64,000 nucleotides of DNA from Phycisphaerae bacterium (GCA_019636475.1 JAHBXN010000001.1:248001-312000); one strand, 5' to 3'. Shown: positions 9,939-18,926, counted from the first letter of the stretch. A program made the numbers and translations. The notes: generated by a model not told the origin, from the letters alone.

Positions 9939-10585
9939 CTCGCCCCCTCCAGTCCCGACTCTGAAGGATGCAAAAGGCCGCAACCAAAGACCGGGGTCGC
10001 GATGGTGTCGGATCGCCCCTTGAACACCCATTCCTCGATCGCCATTTGACCCAGGTTGTCCCCGGAGTGGCCCCTTGCACCGGTGATACCACCATCGAAA
10101 ACCAGGCGGCCGTCTCGCGCGAAGAGGAATGCGTGACCCGACGTTTGAGCTCCAAAGGCTCGAGCCTCGGACGTGTCGCGATCGACCACGGATTCGAACC
10201 CCGGATTCGCAATCGAAGATCGATAGGTCATTGATGCGTCCAATTGCGAGCTGCCGCCGGACCAAACGAAGACGACATAGAACTTCAGTCGCTCGCCGCA
10301 GTGTGCCTGAATTCGAGCGAGTTCTTCGATCGACGCCATGGAGCAGGGGCACGCGGGATGAATGAACGTGACGAGCGTCATTTGATCGGAAGCGCAGGTG
10401 AGCTTCGATCGGTCCGGCCAGTTGCCTGGCGCCATTCCTCGAGAGCCATTAACGAATGAGTGGGCTACGAGGAGGTATATTCCCACGATCAGCGCGGCCG
10501 CCCAGACACCAAGAGTCATGGTCAACGACTTTGCCGACCGAGTATGTCGACGATCTGGATTGTCTGAATGCCGGATCCGTGACAT
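9935..10585 (-). CDS. RedB-like membrane-anchored thioredoxin-fold protein
   Basis: Protein of 216 residues with one N-terminal membrane segment (about residues 23-42, [20 protein letters not shown]) and a periplasmic thioredoxin-like domain. The redox-type motif is HPACPCSM at about residues 75-82, a CPC arrangement instead of CxxC, followed by a helix (SIEELARI). A later [20 protein letters not shown] stretch matches the beta-strand region carrying the cis-Pro-like turn of thioredoxin folds. Genome annotations often name such proteins RedB; I use that label from memory only. The stop overlaps the start of the hybrid kinase by ATGA. A role in sensing with the kinase is inferred from that coupling. 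An internal ATG at 10519 is an alternative start. Confidence 0.72.
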   Translation of the reverse strand: MSRIRHSDNPDRRHTRSAKSLTMTLGVWAAALIVGIYLLVAHSFVNGSRGMAPGNWPDRSKLTCASDQMTLVTFIHPACPCSMASIEELARIQAHCGERLKFYVVFVWSGGSSQLDASMTYRSSIANPGFESVVDRDTSEARAFGAQTSGHAFLFARDGRLVFDGGITGARGHSGDNLGQMAIEEWVFKGRSDTIATPVFGCGLLHPSESGLEGAR

Positions 10586-11024
10586 CGGTTAGTCCCTTCC
10601 GCGACCATCGAATCCCGTCGATTCATTCAGTGCCGCAGGCGCGCGTCCGCTCCGGATGCTCTGCCGGCGAATGTAAAGAGTGGAATCTCCAACCCGCTGG
10701 CGTGCATGAACTTCCATTAGTTGATCGGGGTTCAAATCAAGACACTTGACTGGGCAATTTTCCGATCTGCGAGGAATGCCGGCGACTCAATGCGCTCCGC
10801 GGATTTTGAACACCCCGTTTCCCGCCCCACGTCGAAGTACCCATATTCCATTCATTTGCGACAAGTCCGTGCAGTACGGAATCGCCGCTCGCTAAGAGGC
10901 GGCAGTTTCAACGGGATCGGCGGGAATCGCCGGATGAAGAAGAAGCGATCACCGTACCGGACCTTCACGGCGCGTTGCGGCTTCTTAGTGGAGCTGGCGC
11001 GGCACACTGCTTGCGCCGTGGACT
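10586..11024. other. Intergenic region between redB-like gene and pncB
   Basis: A stretch of about 440 bases between two divergent genes, with no convincing coding sequence. A 103-codon open frame at 10721-11032 has no ribosome-binding site, no family resemblance and would overlap the pncB operator. The region should hold the minus-strand promoter of the redB-kinase pair and the plus-strand pncB promoter. I could not fix either -35/-10 pair with confidence. A weak half-site pair resembling the pncB operator (TAGTG near 10986 and CACACT near 11003) is visible but badly spaced. Confidence 0.5.
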
Positions 11025-11043
11025 TAGTGTAATAGAAACACTA
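11025..11043. promoter_or_regulatory. Candidate NrtR operator upstream of pncB
   Basis: A perfect inverted repeat TAGTGT-N7-ACACTA lies 28 bases before the pncB start and just before a GGGGCAGGAG ribosome-binding site (11051-11060). The operon it precedes encodes NrtR, a Nudix-fold repressor known in other bacteria to bind palindromes upstream of NAD genes and to autoregulate. The size (19 bp) and position fit such an operator. The assignment is inferred from context; binding is not shown by the sequence. Confidence 0.65.
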
Positions 11044-11070
11044 TGATTGCGGGGCAGGAGATGAAAGCCG

Positions 11071-12543
11071 ATGAGTTCGCCCCCTGATCTCTACCGCACG
11101 TCACTCGGCCTGCTGACAGACTTTTATCAATTAACGATGGCATACGGATACTGGAAATCCGGCGTCGCGGACCGTGAGGCCGTCTTCACCCTGACCTACC
11201 GGAAGAATCCGTTTGACGGCGGTTTCAGCATTGCGGCGGGCCTCGGCTCCCTGATCGGATTTCTCGAACGATTTCGGTTCGATGAATCCGACCTGGACTA
11301 TCTATCCGGCCTGACGGGCAATGACGGCAAGCGGCTGTTCGAGCCCGCATTCATTGACTATCTCGCCGGTCTGCGGCTGACGTGCGATATCGACGCGATT
11401 CCGGAAGGAACATCGGTCTTTCCCCACGAGCCCCTCGTGCGCGTCTGCGGGCCGATCATCGAGAGCCAACTGCTGGAGTCGCCGATTCTCAACATCATCA
11501 ACTTTCAGACGCTCATCGCGACCAAGGCGTCCCGGGTCTGCATGGCCGCGCGCGGCGAGCCCGTCCTCGAATTCGGTCTGCGACGCGCCCATGGCATCGA
11601 CGGTTCGCTCTCCGCGAGTCGTGCGGCCTATATCGGCGGATGCACGGCGACATCGAATGTCCTCGCGGGGAAATTGTTCGGCATCCCGGTTCGCGGCACG
11701 CACGCTCACAGTTGGGTGATGTGTTTCGATTCGGAGCGAGAGGCCTTCGAGGCATACGCCGCGACGATGCCGAACAACTGTGTCTTCCTCGTGGACACCT
11801 ATGACTCGCTCGATGGCGTGCGGCGCGCCGTCGAGATCGGGAAGCGCCTTCGCGAGCAAGGCCACGAACTGGGAGGCATCCGTCTGGATTCTGGGGACCT
11901 GGCTTATCTGAGCATTGAAGCACGAAAAATACTGGACGAGGCGGGTTTTCCCGGCGCTGCGATTGTGGCGAGCAACGATCTCGACGAGAAAATCATCGAG
12001 AGTCTGTGGGATCAGGGCGCCAAGATCAGCGTCTGGGGAGTCGGCACGAAGCTGGTCACGGGCCACGATCAACCCGCGTTGGGGGGCGTTTACAAGATGA
12101 CGGCGGTCCGAAAGCCCGGACAGCCCTGGCGATATACGTTGAAGCTCTCCGAGCAGTCGGTCAAAATCTCCACACCCGGCATATTGCAGGTGCGGCGTTA
12201 TCGCGACGATGGTCTATTTTCAGGCGATGCGATTCACGATATCAACACAGATCTGACCACCGGCTGCACCATCGTCGACCCACTTGATCTGACAAGACGA
12301 AAGCACCTTCCCGCGACGGCGCCGCACGAAGATCTGCTGGTGCCGGTCTTCCGAGGCGGCGAATGTGTTTACGCCATCCCGCCACTATCGGAATCACGGC
12401 GCGTGGCGGCGGAACAACTGGCCAGCCTCCACCCAAGCATCAAGCGTTTCACCTTTCCGCATGGCTATCCGGTCGGCCTGGAGAAAAGCCTGCACGATCT
12501 CAAGACGCGGCTCATTCTTGAAGCGAGAGAGCGTGCCGAATGA
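11071..12543 (+). CDS. pncB: Nicotinate phosphoribosyltransferase
   Basis: Makes nicotinate mononucleotide from nicotinate and PRPP with ATP, the entry of the Preiss-Handler NAD salvage route. The 490-residue length fits the family. Visible landmarks are the N-terminal [15 protein letters not shown] motif (residues 10-24), EFGLRRAHG near 165, the conserved catalytic-histidine segment GTHAHSWVM near 210, and the PRPP/substrate loop [12 protein letters not shown] near 270. A purine-rich ribosome-binding site GCAGGAG sits 10 bases upstream. The stop overlaps the start of nrtR as ATGA, so the two are coupled. A palindromic candidate NrtR site precedes the gene. Confidence 0.96.
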   Translation: MSSPPDLYRTSLGLLTDFYQLTMAYGYWKSGVADREAVFTLTYRKNPFDGGFSIAAGLGSLIGFLERFRFDESDLDYLSGLTGNDGKRLFEPAFIDYLAGLRLTCDIDAIPEGTSVFPHEPLVRVCGPIIESQLLESPILNIINFQTLIATKASRVCMAARGEPVLEFGLRRAHGIDGSLSASRAAYIGGCTATSNVLAGKLFGIPVRGTHAHSWVMCFDSEREAFEAYAATMPNNCVFLVDTYDSLDGVRRAVEIGKRLREQGHELGGIRLDSGDLAYLSIEARKILDEAGFPGAAIVASNDLDEKIIESLWDQGAKISVWGVGTKLVTGHDQPALGGVYKMTAVRKPGQPWRYTLKLSEQSVKISTPGILQVRRYRDDGLFSGDAIHDINTDLTTGCTIVDPLDLTRRKHLPATAPHEDLLVPVFRGGECVYAIPPLSESRRVAAEQLASLHPSIKRFTFPHGYPVGLEKSLHDLKTRLILEARERAE

Positions 12544-13229
12544 GTTTCACCTACGAATATCCGAGGCCGATGGTTGTGGTCGATTGCGTCGTGTTCGGAT
12601 TGGCTGATGACGCGTTGAAAGTGCTGCTGATTCGGCGAGCCCGCTCGCCCCACCAGGGCGCGTGGGCACTACCCGGGGGCTTCATTGAAATGGACGAGCC
12701 GCTCGAAACCGCGGCGCTTCGCGAACTGCGCGAGGAGACGGGCGTCCGGGATCTCTATCTAGAGCAGCTTTACACCTTCGGCGATCCCGCGCGCGATCCA
12801 CGCGGCCGGGTGATCAGCGTTGGTTACTATGCGCTGGTGAAGCCTGAGTTGCACCAGACGAAAGCGGGTGACGACGCGGCGGACGCGAAGTGGGTGGATG
12901 TGATGCGCGTGGGGCCGATGGCGTTCGACCATGCCCAGATACTCCAGGTGGCATGCGACCGCCTGAGAGCCAAGGTGCGGTATCAGCCGATCGGGTTTGA
13001 GTTGCTGCCGCGAAAGTTCACGCTTTCCCAGCTGCAGCGCATGTACGAGGTGATCCTCGGCCGTCAGCTCGATAAGCGTAATTTCCGTCGAAAGATGCTG
13101 AAAATGAAGATACTGATCGAGCTGCCGGAACGGCAGGCGGACGTTCCTCACCGGGCGGCGCGACTCTACCGATTTGACCGACGACAGTATCAGCGGCTCG
13201 CCAGTGCGGGCTTCAATTTCGAAATCTGA
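12540..13229 (+). CDS. nrtR: NrtR-type Nudix transcriptional regulator of NAD metabolism
   Basis: 229-residue protein with an N-terminal Nudix domain and a C-terminal winged-helix DNA-binding domain, the architecture of NrtR repressors, which sense ADP-ribose. The Nudix box is intact (Gx5Ex7REuxEExGu, residues about 42-64, ending RELREETGV), so hydrolysis cannot be ruled out; many NrtR proteins have lost it. The wing-helix part ([16 protein letters not shown]..., about 160-215) contains the typical NFRRKML stretch. Start overlaps the pncB stop (ATGA). The location between pncB and pncA fits a local NAD-salvage repressor. Confidence 0.92.
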   Translation: MSFTYEYPRPMVVVDCVVFGLADDALKVLLIRRARSPHQGAWALPGGFIEMDEPLETAALRELREETGVRDLYLEQLYTFGDPARDPRGRVISVGYYALVKPELHQTKAGDDAADAKWVDVMRVGPMAFDHAQILQVACDRLRAKVRYQPIGFELLPRKFTLSQLQRMYEVILGRQLDKRNFRRKMLKMKILIELPERQADVPHRAARLYRFDRRQYQRLASAGFNFEI

Positions 13230-13282
13230 TTCTTCAGTCGGTCTGCATTGAGCCGTTGCGAAATCACATGCGGGATCCAGCC

Positions 13283-13903
13283 ATGAATGCACTCCTTCTG
13301 ATCGATCTGCAATACGATTTCATGCCGGGCGGTGCGCTGGCGGTTGCGGATGGCGATGCCGTCGTGCCGATCGCGAACCGAGCGATGGCAGAATGTGATC
13401 TTGTCGTCGCGACACAGGACTGGCATCCATCGAACCATGCAAGCTTCGCGGCAAATCACCCCGGCCGGTCGGTGGGCGATCGGATCATGCTTGACGGCGT
13501 CGAGCAGACGTTGTGGCCCGTACACTGCGTGCAAGGTACCCACGGGGCTCGACTGCATGCAGACCTTGATGACTCACGAATCGCGCACGTCGTGCGAAAG
13601 GGAATGAATCCGGCCGTGGACAGCTACAGCGGCTTCTTTGACAACTCCCGCCGCGTCGCCACGGATCTGGCCCCCTATCTGCGAAGTCAGGGCGTGATCC
13701 ATCTTTTCGTCATGGGGCTTGCGACGGATTACTGTGTCCTTGCGACGGCGCTCGATGCGCGATCGCTGGGCTACGAAGTCACACTGATTCTCGACGGATG
13801 TCGCGGGGTGGAATTGAATCCGGGCGACATCGACTCGGCCATTGCAAGAATGTCGGATGCCGGCGTTCGAATCGGCACGAGCCATTCAGTCGCCGAAAGA
13901 TAA
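13283..13903 (+). CDS. pncA: Nicotinamidase
   Basis: Hydrolyses nicotinamide to nicotinate and ammonia, feeding PncB. 206 residues, normal for bacterial nicotinamidase/pyrazinamidase. The catalytic Asp is in LLIDLQYDF (about residue 8). The metal site is DWHPSNHASFA (about 50-60, DxH...H). The nucleophilic Cys lies in GLATDYCVLATALDA (about residue 153), with a conserved Lys in HVVRKGMNP. The start at 13283 is preferred over upstream in-frame codons because the conserved fold begins immediately. It is the last gene of the operon and is followed at once by a terminator hairpin. Confidence 0.95.
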   Translation: MNALLLIDLQYDFMPGGALAVADGDAVVPIANRAMAECDLVVATQDWHPSNHASFAANHPGRSVGDRIMLDGVEQTLWPVHCVQGTHGARLHADLDDSRIAHVVRKGMNPAVDSYSGFFDNSRRVATDLAPYLRSQGVIHLFVMGLATDYCVLATALDARSLGYEVTLILDGCRGVELNPGDIDSAIARMSDAGVRIGTSHSVAER

Positions 13904-13939
13904 AGCGCCCCGGCCGACTTCGATCGACCGAGGCGCTTT
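13902..13939 (+). terminator. Terminator after pncA
   Basis: AAAGCGCC at 13902-13909 pairs with GGCGCTTT at 13932-13939 around a GC-containing loop, immediately after the pncA stop. The T stretch is only three bases, partly within the stem. The A-run on the other side means it could also act on the convergent minus-strand PDZ gene. Predicted only. Confidence 0.6.
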
Positions 13940-14018
13940 GCCCTACGCGTTCCGCCAACTACGCGAAACATTTCAGGTGTGGGTGGAGTGGGGTACTGTA
14001 ACTCGCACGTGGGGCGGA

Positions 14019-15365
14019 CTATTCGCCGGCCGCACTTCGGAGCGAGTCATATTTTGCAGCCAGTTCGGGACGGGCGGCTTTCATCGCGTCGATACTGCTG
14101 AATCGCTCGACGATTTCGGAATCGCCGTTTCGCGTGGTAACCCGCACGGCGCCATCGGCCTCAACCTCGAAGACTGTCGCCGCCTTGCCTTCGACGATCA
14201 CGTCGGTCGTCTCGGCGCCTGCGCCGTCGCCGCGTCGGACGATGACCTTCTTTCGAAGGGTCTGCCGGAGGGAATCAGCGCTTTGCTGCGCGGCCTCGGC
14301 CTCTTTTCGCATGGCGTCCGCGGCTTCGTGCAGTTCCTTCAGTTCGATCTCAAATCCGAACGGTTTGCCGTCGGGACCCTGCCCGATCGTCGAGGGATTG
14401 AACTTGAAAAACATGCGGCCTTCGCCGCCGAATCCGCCCTTGTATGACTTGTATGTCTCAGGATCAGCGGCTTTGAAGGCGTCCTCGTTGTCGTAGGTTG
14501 AGGAACTGGTCTTGGTCTGGTCACCATCCCGCTCGGTGCGATTCACGGTGATTTTGCCGTCATCGCCTCGTTCGATTCGCAGCTCAACGCCCTTGTTCAC
14601 AAAGACCTGCACCTGGTTTTGTGCGTCCGGACCCGACTGCTGCCACGAGAACTGGAGATCGTCCGGATTGAACTGCGGAATGTGGGACCAGATGTCGCTC
14701 ATCTCGTTGAGCTGATCGAGATCCTTATACATCCAGTTTCCCTGGGCGTCTTTCTCCAACATCCCACCCCGGCGGAAGAGTTGCCGCCCTGCAAAAGGAA
14801 CTTCCTCATCCATCTCGTACTTGTATTTCAAGTCGGCCCAGTTCTCCGGGCGGGAGCCGACGACCAGTTTGACCTCAATGGGCGCCCCCTCGCGAATGAC
14901 CGACAACAGGTGCGTTTCGTTCGGAGCGAACGCTCGGATCGAGTCAAGGAATGCGCCCATGTCGCTGGAGGACTCGCGGCCGTCCATGGCGGTGATGATG
15001 TCGTATTGCTGGATGCCGGCCGCTTCGGCGGGTGAGCCTTCCGCAACATTCAGGACCATCTGGCCGACACCGGCCGACAGCTTCAGGTGTGCACGCAGGG
15101 GCTTGGGCAAGGGACCGAACTGCACGCCGATCCATGGACCGCCAGCGGCGATGTCGGTTCGATCGATCCGTGCGATGTTGGGATCATCTGAAGTGGCGAC
15201 ACGACCGAGGACGACCACCTTTGGCTGCTGGCCCGGTTGATCCGTCGGAGCCAGCTTGACGATCACCGGCGCCGCGGACGGATCGGCCAAGGCCGCAGAC
15301 TGCACGGAAACGGATGCCGCCGAAAGGCAGGCCAGAAAAGAAACAACACTGTGGAACGATAACAT
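14019..15365 (-). CDS. Secreted PDZ-domain protein
   Basis: 448 residues. The start at 15365 follows a clear ribosome-binding site (GAGGAG, about 8 bases upstream) and gives a signal peptide (MLSFHSVVSFLACLSAASVS, cleavage near ALA-DP at residue 28). Residues about 100-165 form a PDZ domain (VLNVAEGSPAEAAGI, then YDIITAMDG). No protease catalytic triad is present, so it is not HtrA-like on its own. The rest is a hydrophilic alpha/beta region with a coiled-coil stretch rich in Ala, Glu and Gln (about 350-380). It lies 96 bases after the anti-sigma gene in the same direction, so it may be part of an envelope-stress unit with the ECF sigma factor. Its precise role is unknown. Confidence 0.8.
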   Translation of the reverse strand: MLSFHSVVSFLACLSAASVSVQSAALADPSAAPVIVKLAPTDQPGQQPKVVVLGRVATSDDPNIARIDRTDIAAGGPWIGVQFGPLPKPLRAHLKLSAGVGQMVLNVAEGSPAEAAGIQQYDIITAMDGRESSSDMGAFLDSIRAFAPNETHLLSVIREGAPIEVKLVVGSRPENWADLKYKYEMDEEVPFAGRQLFRRGGMLEKDAQGNWMYKDLDQLNEMSDIWSHIPQFNPDDLQFSWQQSGPDAQNQVQVFVNKGVELRIERGDDGKITVNRTERDGDQTKTSSSTYDNEDAFKAADPETYKSYKGGFGGEGRMFFKFNPSTIGQGPDGKPFGFEIELKELHEAADAMRKEAEAAQQSADSLRQTLRKKVIVRRGDGAGAETTDVIVEGKAATVFEVEADGAVRVTTRNGDSEIVERFSSIDAMKAARPELAAKYDSLRSAAGE

Positions 15366-15460
15366 AACCGATGCTCCTCTCAAAAAAACCGGCTCACAAA
15401 CCGCGAATTGCCATTTCGGCGGCACGCACGATCCGGTTCCACACCGGACGACAACAGCCG

Positions 15461-16078
15461 CTAGAAGTCTCCGGAAACCGGCACGCGCCGAGTCGCCTGC
15501 GCCTCGCGTTCGAAAACAAAAATGCGATTCGGATCGGAACCGCGGATTCCGATCAGGTCGCGATATACATTCTCAACCCGGACGCCAGGCTGATAATCGG
15601 GTATTCGATAGTCAGCGAACTCGACGGCCGGCGTGACGCCGAGCGGTCTGGTTCGTTCGGATCCGAAATCCTGAAGCGACGGCCGGACCTGCCGGGAATT
15701 CGTCGCCACAGACGGCTCTGTCGGGCTGGTCCGCATGAAGGCTGCGATGCCGATGACCGCCGCAGCCGAAAGAATCGCACCGGCCGCACCCACAAACCAG
15801 GGATGCAACACGCGTTGCGGTGGACCAGCGCGATTTGGAAAAGAGTCTCGCGGCGCCGGACGCGTTGCGCCGGACGCATCAGCCCGCAGCGCGGTTCGGG
15901 CGATCGCATCAATTTCGCGATATTCCGCAAGCATTGCCCGCGCGTCGGCATTTTCGTTCAAGATCTGAGCCAGACGTGCCTGATCCGCCGTCGATATCTC
16001 TCGATCAAGGTGTCGAACGATCAGCCGTTCGATGTCTTCGTTGATCGAATTCGGGATATTCGGGTCTATGTGCTTCAT
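15461..16078 (-). CDS. Probable anti-sigma factor, single-pass membrane protein
   Basis: 205 residues with a cytoplasmic N-terminal helical part (DIERLIVRHLDREISTADQ) resembling the start of anti-sigma domains, one membrane helix at about residues 93-115 (WFVGAAGAILSAAAVIGIAA) and a periplasmic tail ending in a compact region with YRIPDYQPGV. No HxxxCxxC zinc motif is present. The ATG overlaps the stop of the ECF sigma factor (ATGA). Coupling to the sigma gene and the membrane topology are the main reasons for the call; the sequence alone would be only suggestive. Confidence 0.75.
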   Translation of the reverse strand: MKHIDPNIPNSINEDIERLIVRHLDREISTADQARLAQILNENADARAMLAEYREIDAIARTALRADASGATRPAPRDSFPNRAGPPQRVLHPWFVGAAGAILSAAAVIGIAAFMRTSPTEPSVATNSRQVRPSLQDFGSERTRPLGVTPAVEFADYRIPDYQPGVRVENVYRDLIGIRGSDPNRIFVFEREAQATRRVPVSGDF

Positions 16079-16671
16079 CGTGCGTCGGTGTTTCGTTCAG
16101 TTCCGGTATCAGTTAACGCAGCTCTTAACAGCCGCCGCGCTCGAACCAACCGCGTTTCGACGGTGTCGACCGGGATCGACATGGCGTCCGCGATTTCCGC
16201 ATAGCTCCAATCCTCCAGATGCTTGAGCACGAACGGCTCCCGATATATTTCCGGCAAGCCGTGAATCGCGTCGAGCATCCGGTGATACTGCTCCGACTCA
16301 ATCGCCGTTCGAGCGGGATCGGCTCGATCACTGGCGACCGGATCGCCATCGCAAATCGGGCGTCGGCGACGTCCTTCCCGTGAGCGCTTCAGTCCGGCAT
16401 CGATCGCGGCATTGCGGGCCAGCCTGAAGAGCCACGAGCGCCAACGTTCCACATCAACAAGCGATCCGATCTGCCGGACGACGTTCGCCCATACATGCTG
16501 AACGACATCATCAACCAGCGACGGTTCGCCGAGCGTGGAATACACGACATGGCGCACCCATCGTTCGTGTCGGCGAATGAACACGTCCAACGCGGTCCAT
16601 TCACCGGCTCGGGCCGCTGCGATCAAGTCCTGATCGCTCGGGTCCACGCTCATGGCCACCACCATACTCAC
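16075..16671 (-). CDS. ECF-type RNA polymerase sigma factor
   Basis: 198 residues with sigma region 2 (residues about 20-95: DVFIRRHERWVRHVVYSTLG, DDVVQHVWANVVRQIG, WLFRLARNAAIDAGLKR) and region 4 (about 133-185: LPEIYREPFVLKHLEDWSY, then IADAMSIPVDTVETRLVRARRLL). Regions 1 and 3 are absent, as in ECF sigma factors. An ATG at residue 7 is an equally plausible start. It is translationally coupled to the following membrane protein, which should act as its anti-sigma factor. It likely directs transcription of an envelope or stress regulon including its own operon. Confidence 0.93.
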   Translation of the reverse strand: MSMVVAMSVDPSDQDLIAAARAGEWTALDVFIRRHERWVRHVVYSTLGEPSLVDDVVQHVWANVVRQIGSLVDVERWRSWLFRLARNAAIDAGLKRSREGRRRRPICDGDPVASDRADPARTAIESEQYHRMLDAIHGLPEIYREPFVLKHLEDWSYAEIADAMSIPVDTVETRLVRARRLLRAALTDTGTERNTDAR

Positions 16672-16709
16672 AGGAATAAAGACGACACCATCCGCCGGTC
16701 ACTGTCAGT

Positions 16710-16739
16710 ATTATCGAAAATCGGACCTGGAATTTGCAA
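16710..16739 (-). promoter_or_regulatory. Candidate promoter of the ECF sigma operon
   Basis: On the minus strand TTGCAA (16739-16734) and GATAAT (16715-16710) are separated by 18 bases, a housekeeping-type promoter about 40 bases before the sigma gene. A six-base inverted repeat TCAGGC-N7-GCCTGA at 16741-16759 lies directly upstream and may be the end of the preceding rRNA methyltransferase-like transcript or an operator. Confidence 0.45.
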
Positions 16740-16813
16740 ATCAGGCTGATTTTGCCTGAATGGAAGGGAAACCCGCGACCCACCAAGCCGAAAACGCATG
16801 CCGCGAACAGGCA

Positions 16814-17794
16814 TCAATCAAAACGGGCCAGGACCGTGTGCGAATAATGCGGATCGCCGGCGAAATCCAACTGCAGACCCGGACGCTCGATGATGCGGCA
16901 TTTGCGGCCCCCCGCCGCTCGGTGCAGTTCGCGGTCGATTCGGCCGCCGTTCATTGCTCTGTTATTCGTGGCGAAGAGAAGCACACCGCCCTTGTCCAGA
17001 ACTCTGGCCGCACCGGTCAGCAACGCGCCAAGCTGCTTTTCAAGAACGAATGTCCGGGCCGGTCGGCGCATCCGGGCGAACGTGGGCGGATCGAGGATGA
17101 CGATGTCGAAGAGCCGACCCTGGCGTTCGACACGCCGAAAGTAGTCAAGCGTGTCAGAGCAGTAGAACCGATGGGCCCCAGGATCCAAGCGGTTCAGTTC
17201 GAAGTTGGCTCTTCCCCAGTCCAGATACCGCTTTGAGAGGTCCACGCTGCACACTTCTGACGCGCCGCCCTGGGCCGCCGCAATCGAGAAGCCGCAGGTA
17301 TAACAAAACAAATTAAGTACCCGGCGACCTCCAGCGAGCTTTCGAATCCGCTCGCGATTGTCCCGGTGTTCCAGGAACAGTCCATACGAGAAGCCGTCAT
17401 ACGGGCGGATGATGAACGACGCGCTCTGCTCCCGCACCGTAATGCGCGGTTCGACGGTTGCCCCGAGCCACGGCGCCGATCGCGTATGCTCCGCCGCCTG
17501 CGCGGGGGTCAGTTCGCTTCGATCTCGTACAAAATACTTTGCATAGGCCGCTTTGACGCCGAACGTGTGCATCAGACGCTCGACCGCCGGCCGTGCATCG
17601 TCTGGCGACACCGAGAGTCGCCCTTCGTGAAACTGCACGATCAGAACGGGACCGAGCCGCTCGATGACCATGCCGGAAACACCGTCGCTTTCGCCGTGAA
17701 AGAGCCGATACGCGTCGAGGTCGGATCGTTCGATCAGCGGTCGCCGGCGATTGACGGCCGCATCAATCCTTGATTGGAGGTCTCCACGGTCCAT
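16814..17794 (-). CDS. RlmI-like class I SAM-dependent (rRNA) methyltransferase without PUA domain
   Basis: 326 residues. The fold is that of RlmI/RlmK-type methyltransferases: an N-terminal EEHEE-like region (about 20-90, with YRLFHGESDGVSGMVIE), a SAM site RVLNLFCYTCGFSIAAAQGGA (about 185-205), the acidic CSVDLSKRYLDW motif, and the catalytic LDPPTFAR loop near 250. The N-terminal PUA domain of E. coli RlmI is absent. Likely target is a cytosine or other base in 23S rRNA; specificity is not known. The start at 17794 overlaps the MnmE-like stop by one base (TGATG), so translation is coupled. Confidence 0.85.
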   Translation of the reverse strand: MDRGDLQSRIDAAVNRRRPLIERSDLDAYRLFHGESDGVSGMVIERLGPVLIVQFHEGRLSVSPDDARPAVERLMHTFGVKAAYAKYFVRDRSELTPAQAAEHTRSAPWLGATVEPRITVREQSASFIIRPYDGFSYGLFLEHRDNRERIRKLAGGRRVLNLFCYTCGFSIAAAQGGASEVCSVDLSKRYLDWGRANFELNRLDPGAHRFYCSDTLDYFRRVERQGRLFDIVILDPPTFARMRRPARTFVLEKQLGALLTGAARVLDKGGVLLFATNNRAMNGGRIDRELHRAAGGRKCRIIERPGLQLDFAGDPHYSHTVLARFD

Positions 17795-18909
17795 CAGTCG
17801 CGCTCGTCGCCCTCGATCGAAAAGAATGCGGTCGGAAGCCGATCTTCCAGCCGGTCCAGTCCGAGCATGCGGCATAGTTGCCGCTCAAGTTCGACGATTC
17901 CTCCACCGAATTTCGCCGAAACACTGCACGATGGAGCGGAATCAAACGGCCCAGTGCGTGACCGGCGTGCGATTTCATCGGTGAATCGATCGCCCCGTCC
18001 GGAAGCGGCTGTACTTGAAAGAAGGTCCGACTTATTCCAGACAACGACGACCGGTTGAGTCGCATCGACCATTGCAGCCAGCGATGAACCGATCCGGTCC
18101 ATCTCGCTCGGCGGTGTGGCCGCATCCATCACGACGACCACCAGATCCGCGATGCGTGCCTGCTGCCGGCTCCGATGAATCGCCTCTGATTCGATCGCAC
18201 ATTCCGTGTGCCGGATTCCGGCGGTGTCCGTGAGTGTCACCGGCCAGCCGTCGATGAGCGCGGTCTCGCTGATCCAATCCCGTGTCGTGCCGGGCGCATC
18301 GGATGTGATGATGCGGTCTCGGCCAATCAGGCAATTGGCAAGTGTGCTCTTGCCGGCATTCGGCGGACCGATGAGCGCGACCCGGAGTCCTCTCATCAGA
18401 GCGACCGCGATCTTCGATCGCTCCCGAAACTCCGCACGCTCGGAAGGCGCAACCGTTGACAACCTTTGCAGATAAGCCGGCAGAATCAATCTCTGTGCGA
18501 GCAGCCACTTCAGAAGCCGGCGCGAAGGGGCCGCGATGATCGCATCGTCGATTCTCCGGACCACGGCATCATCCGATCTGAGGACATGCGAAAACTCACC
18601 GGCGGGAACAGCGGTGGCCCCGGCCCGCTCCAGAACCATAAGCACGCGCTGGACGACTCGCACACCCCCATGAACATGAATTTCAGCAAAGGTCGAACCG
18701 GCCTGATGAAAAACGCAGACAATTGCGTCGTCCAGCACCGCGTCCCGATCCTTGATCCTGCAGAATACCGGTCGGCCCACCGGCCATTCCGACTCCTCGC
18801 ACCTTCGACTCGTGACCGAGTTCAGAATCGTGATTACGTCCGGCCCGTGTATCGCGACGACGCCGATTGCGCCGGGCGCCGGCGGAGTCAAGATAGAGGC
18901 CGTGTTCAT
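17794..18909 (-). CDS. MnmE/TrmE-like GTPase, truncated C-terminus
   Basis: 371 residues against about 450 for MnmE. The start at 18909 (MNTASILTPPAPGAIGVV) fits the family opening. The N-terminal folate-binding-like domain (HVHGG motif, about residue 80) and a helical part are present but diverged. The GTPase domain has GPPNAGKST (G1, about 188), a following TT (G2), DTAG (G3) and NKSD (G4). The protein ends soon after the G domain at FFSIEGDERD. The C-terminal helical half and the CxGK-type motif with the catalytic cysteine of MnmE are missing. It may be a MnmE paralogue with another role, or tRNA wobble-uridine modification may work differently here. It lies 17 bases after coaX. Confidence 0.82.
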   Translation of the reverse strand: MNTASILTPPAPGAIGVVAIHGPDVITILNSVTSRRCEESEWPVGRPVFCRIKDRDAVLDDAIVCVFHQAGSTFAEIHVHGGVRVVQRVLMVLERAGATAVPAGEFSHVLRSDDAVVRRIDDAIIAAPSRRLLKWLLAQRLILPAYLQRLSTVAPSERAEFRERSKIAVALMRGLRVALIGPPNAGKSTLANCLIGRDRIITSDAPGTTRDWISETALIDGWPVTLTDTAGIRHTECAIESEAIHRSRQQARIADLVVVVMDAATPPSEMDRIGSSLAAMVDATQPVVVVWNKSDLLSSTAASGRGDRFTDEIARRSRTGPFDSAPSCSVSAKFGGGIVELERQLCRMLGLDRLEDRLPTAFFSIEGDERD

Positions 18910-18926
18910 CGCCAGTTCGATCCCGT

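Noticed and set aside
10986-11008. Second NrtR-like half-site pair (TAGTG, CACACT)
   Set aside because: Spacing of about 13 bases and short arms; could arise by chance.
10721-11032. 103-codon open frame before pncB
   Set aside because: No ribosome-binding site, no family resemblance and it overlaps the candidate NrtR operator.
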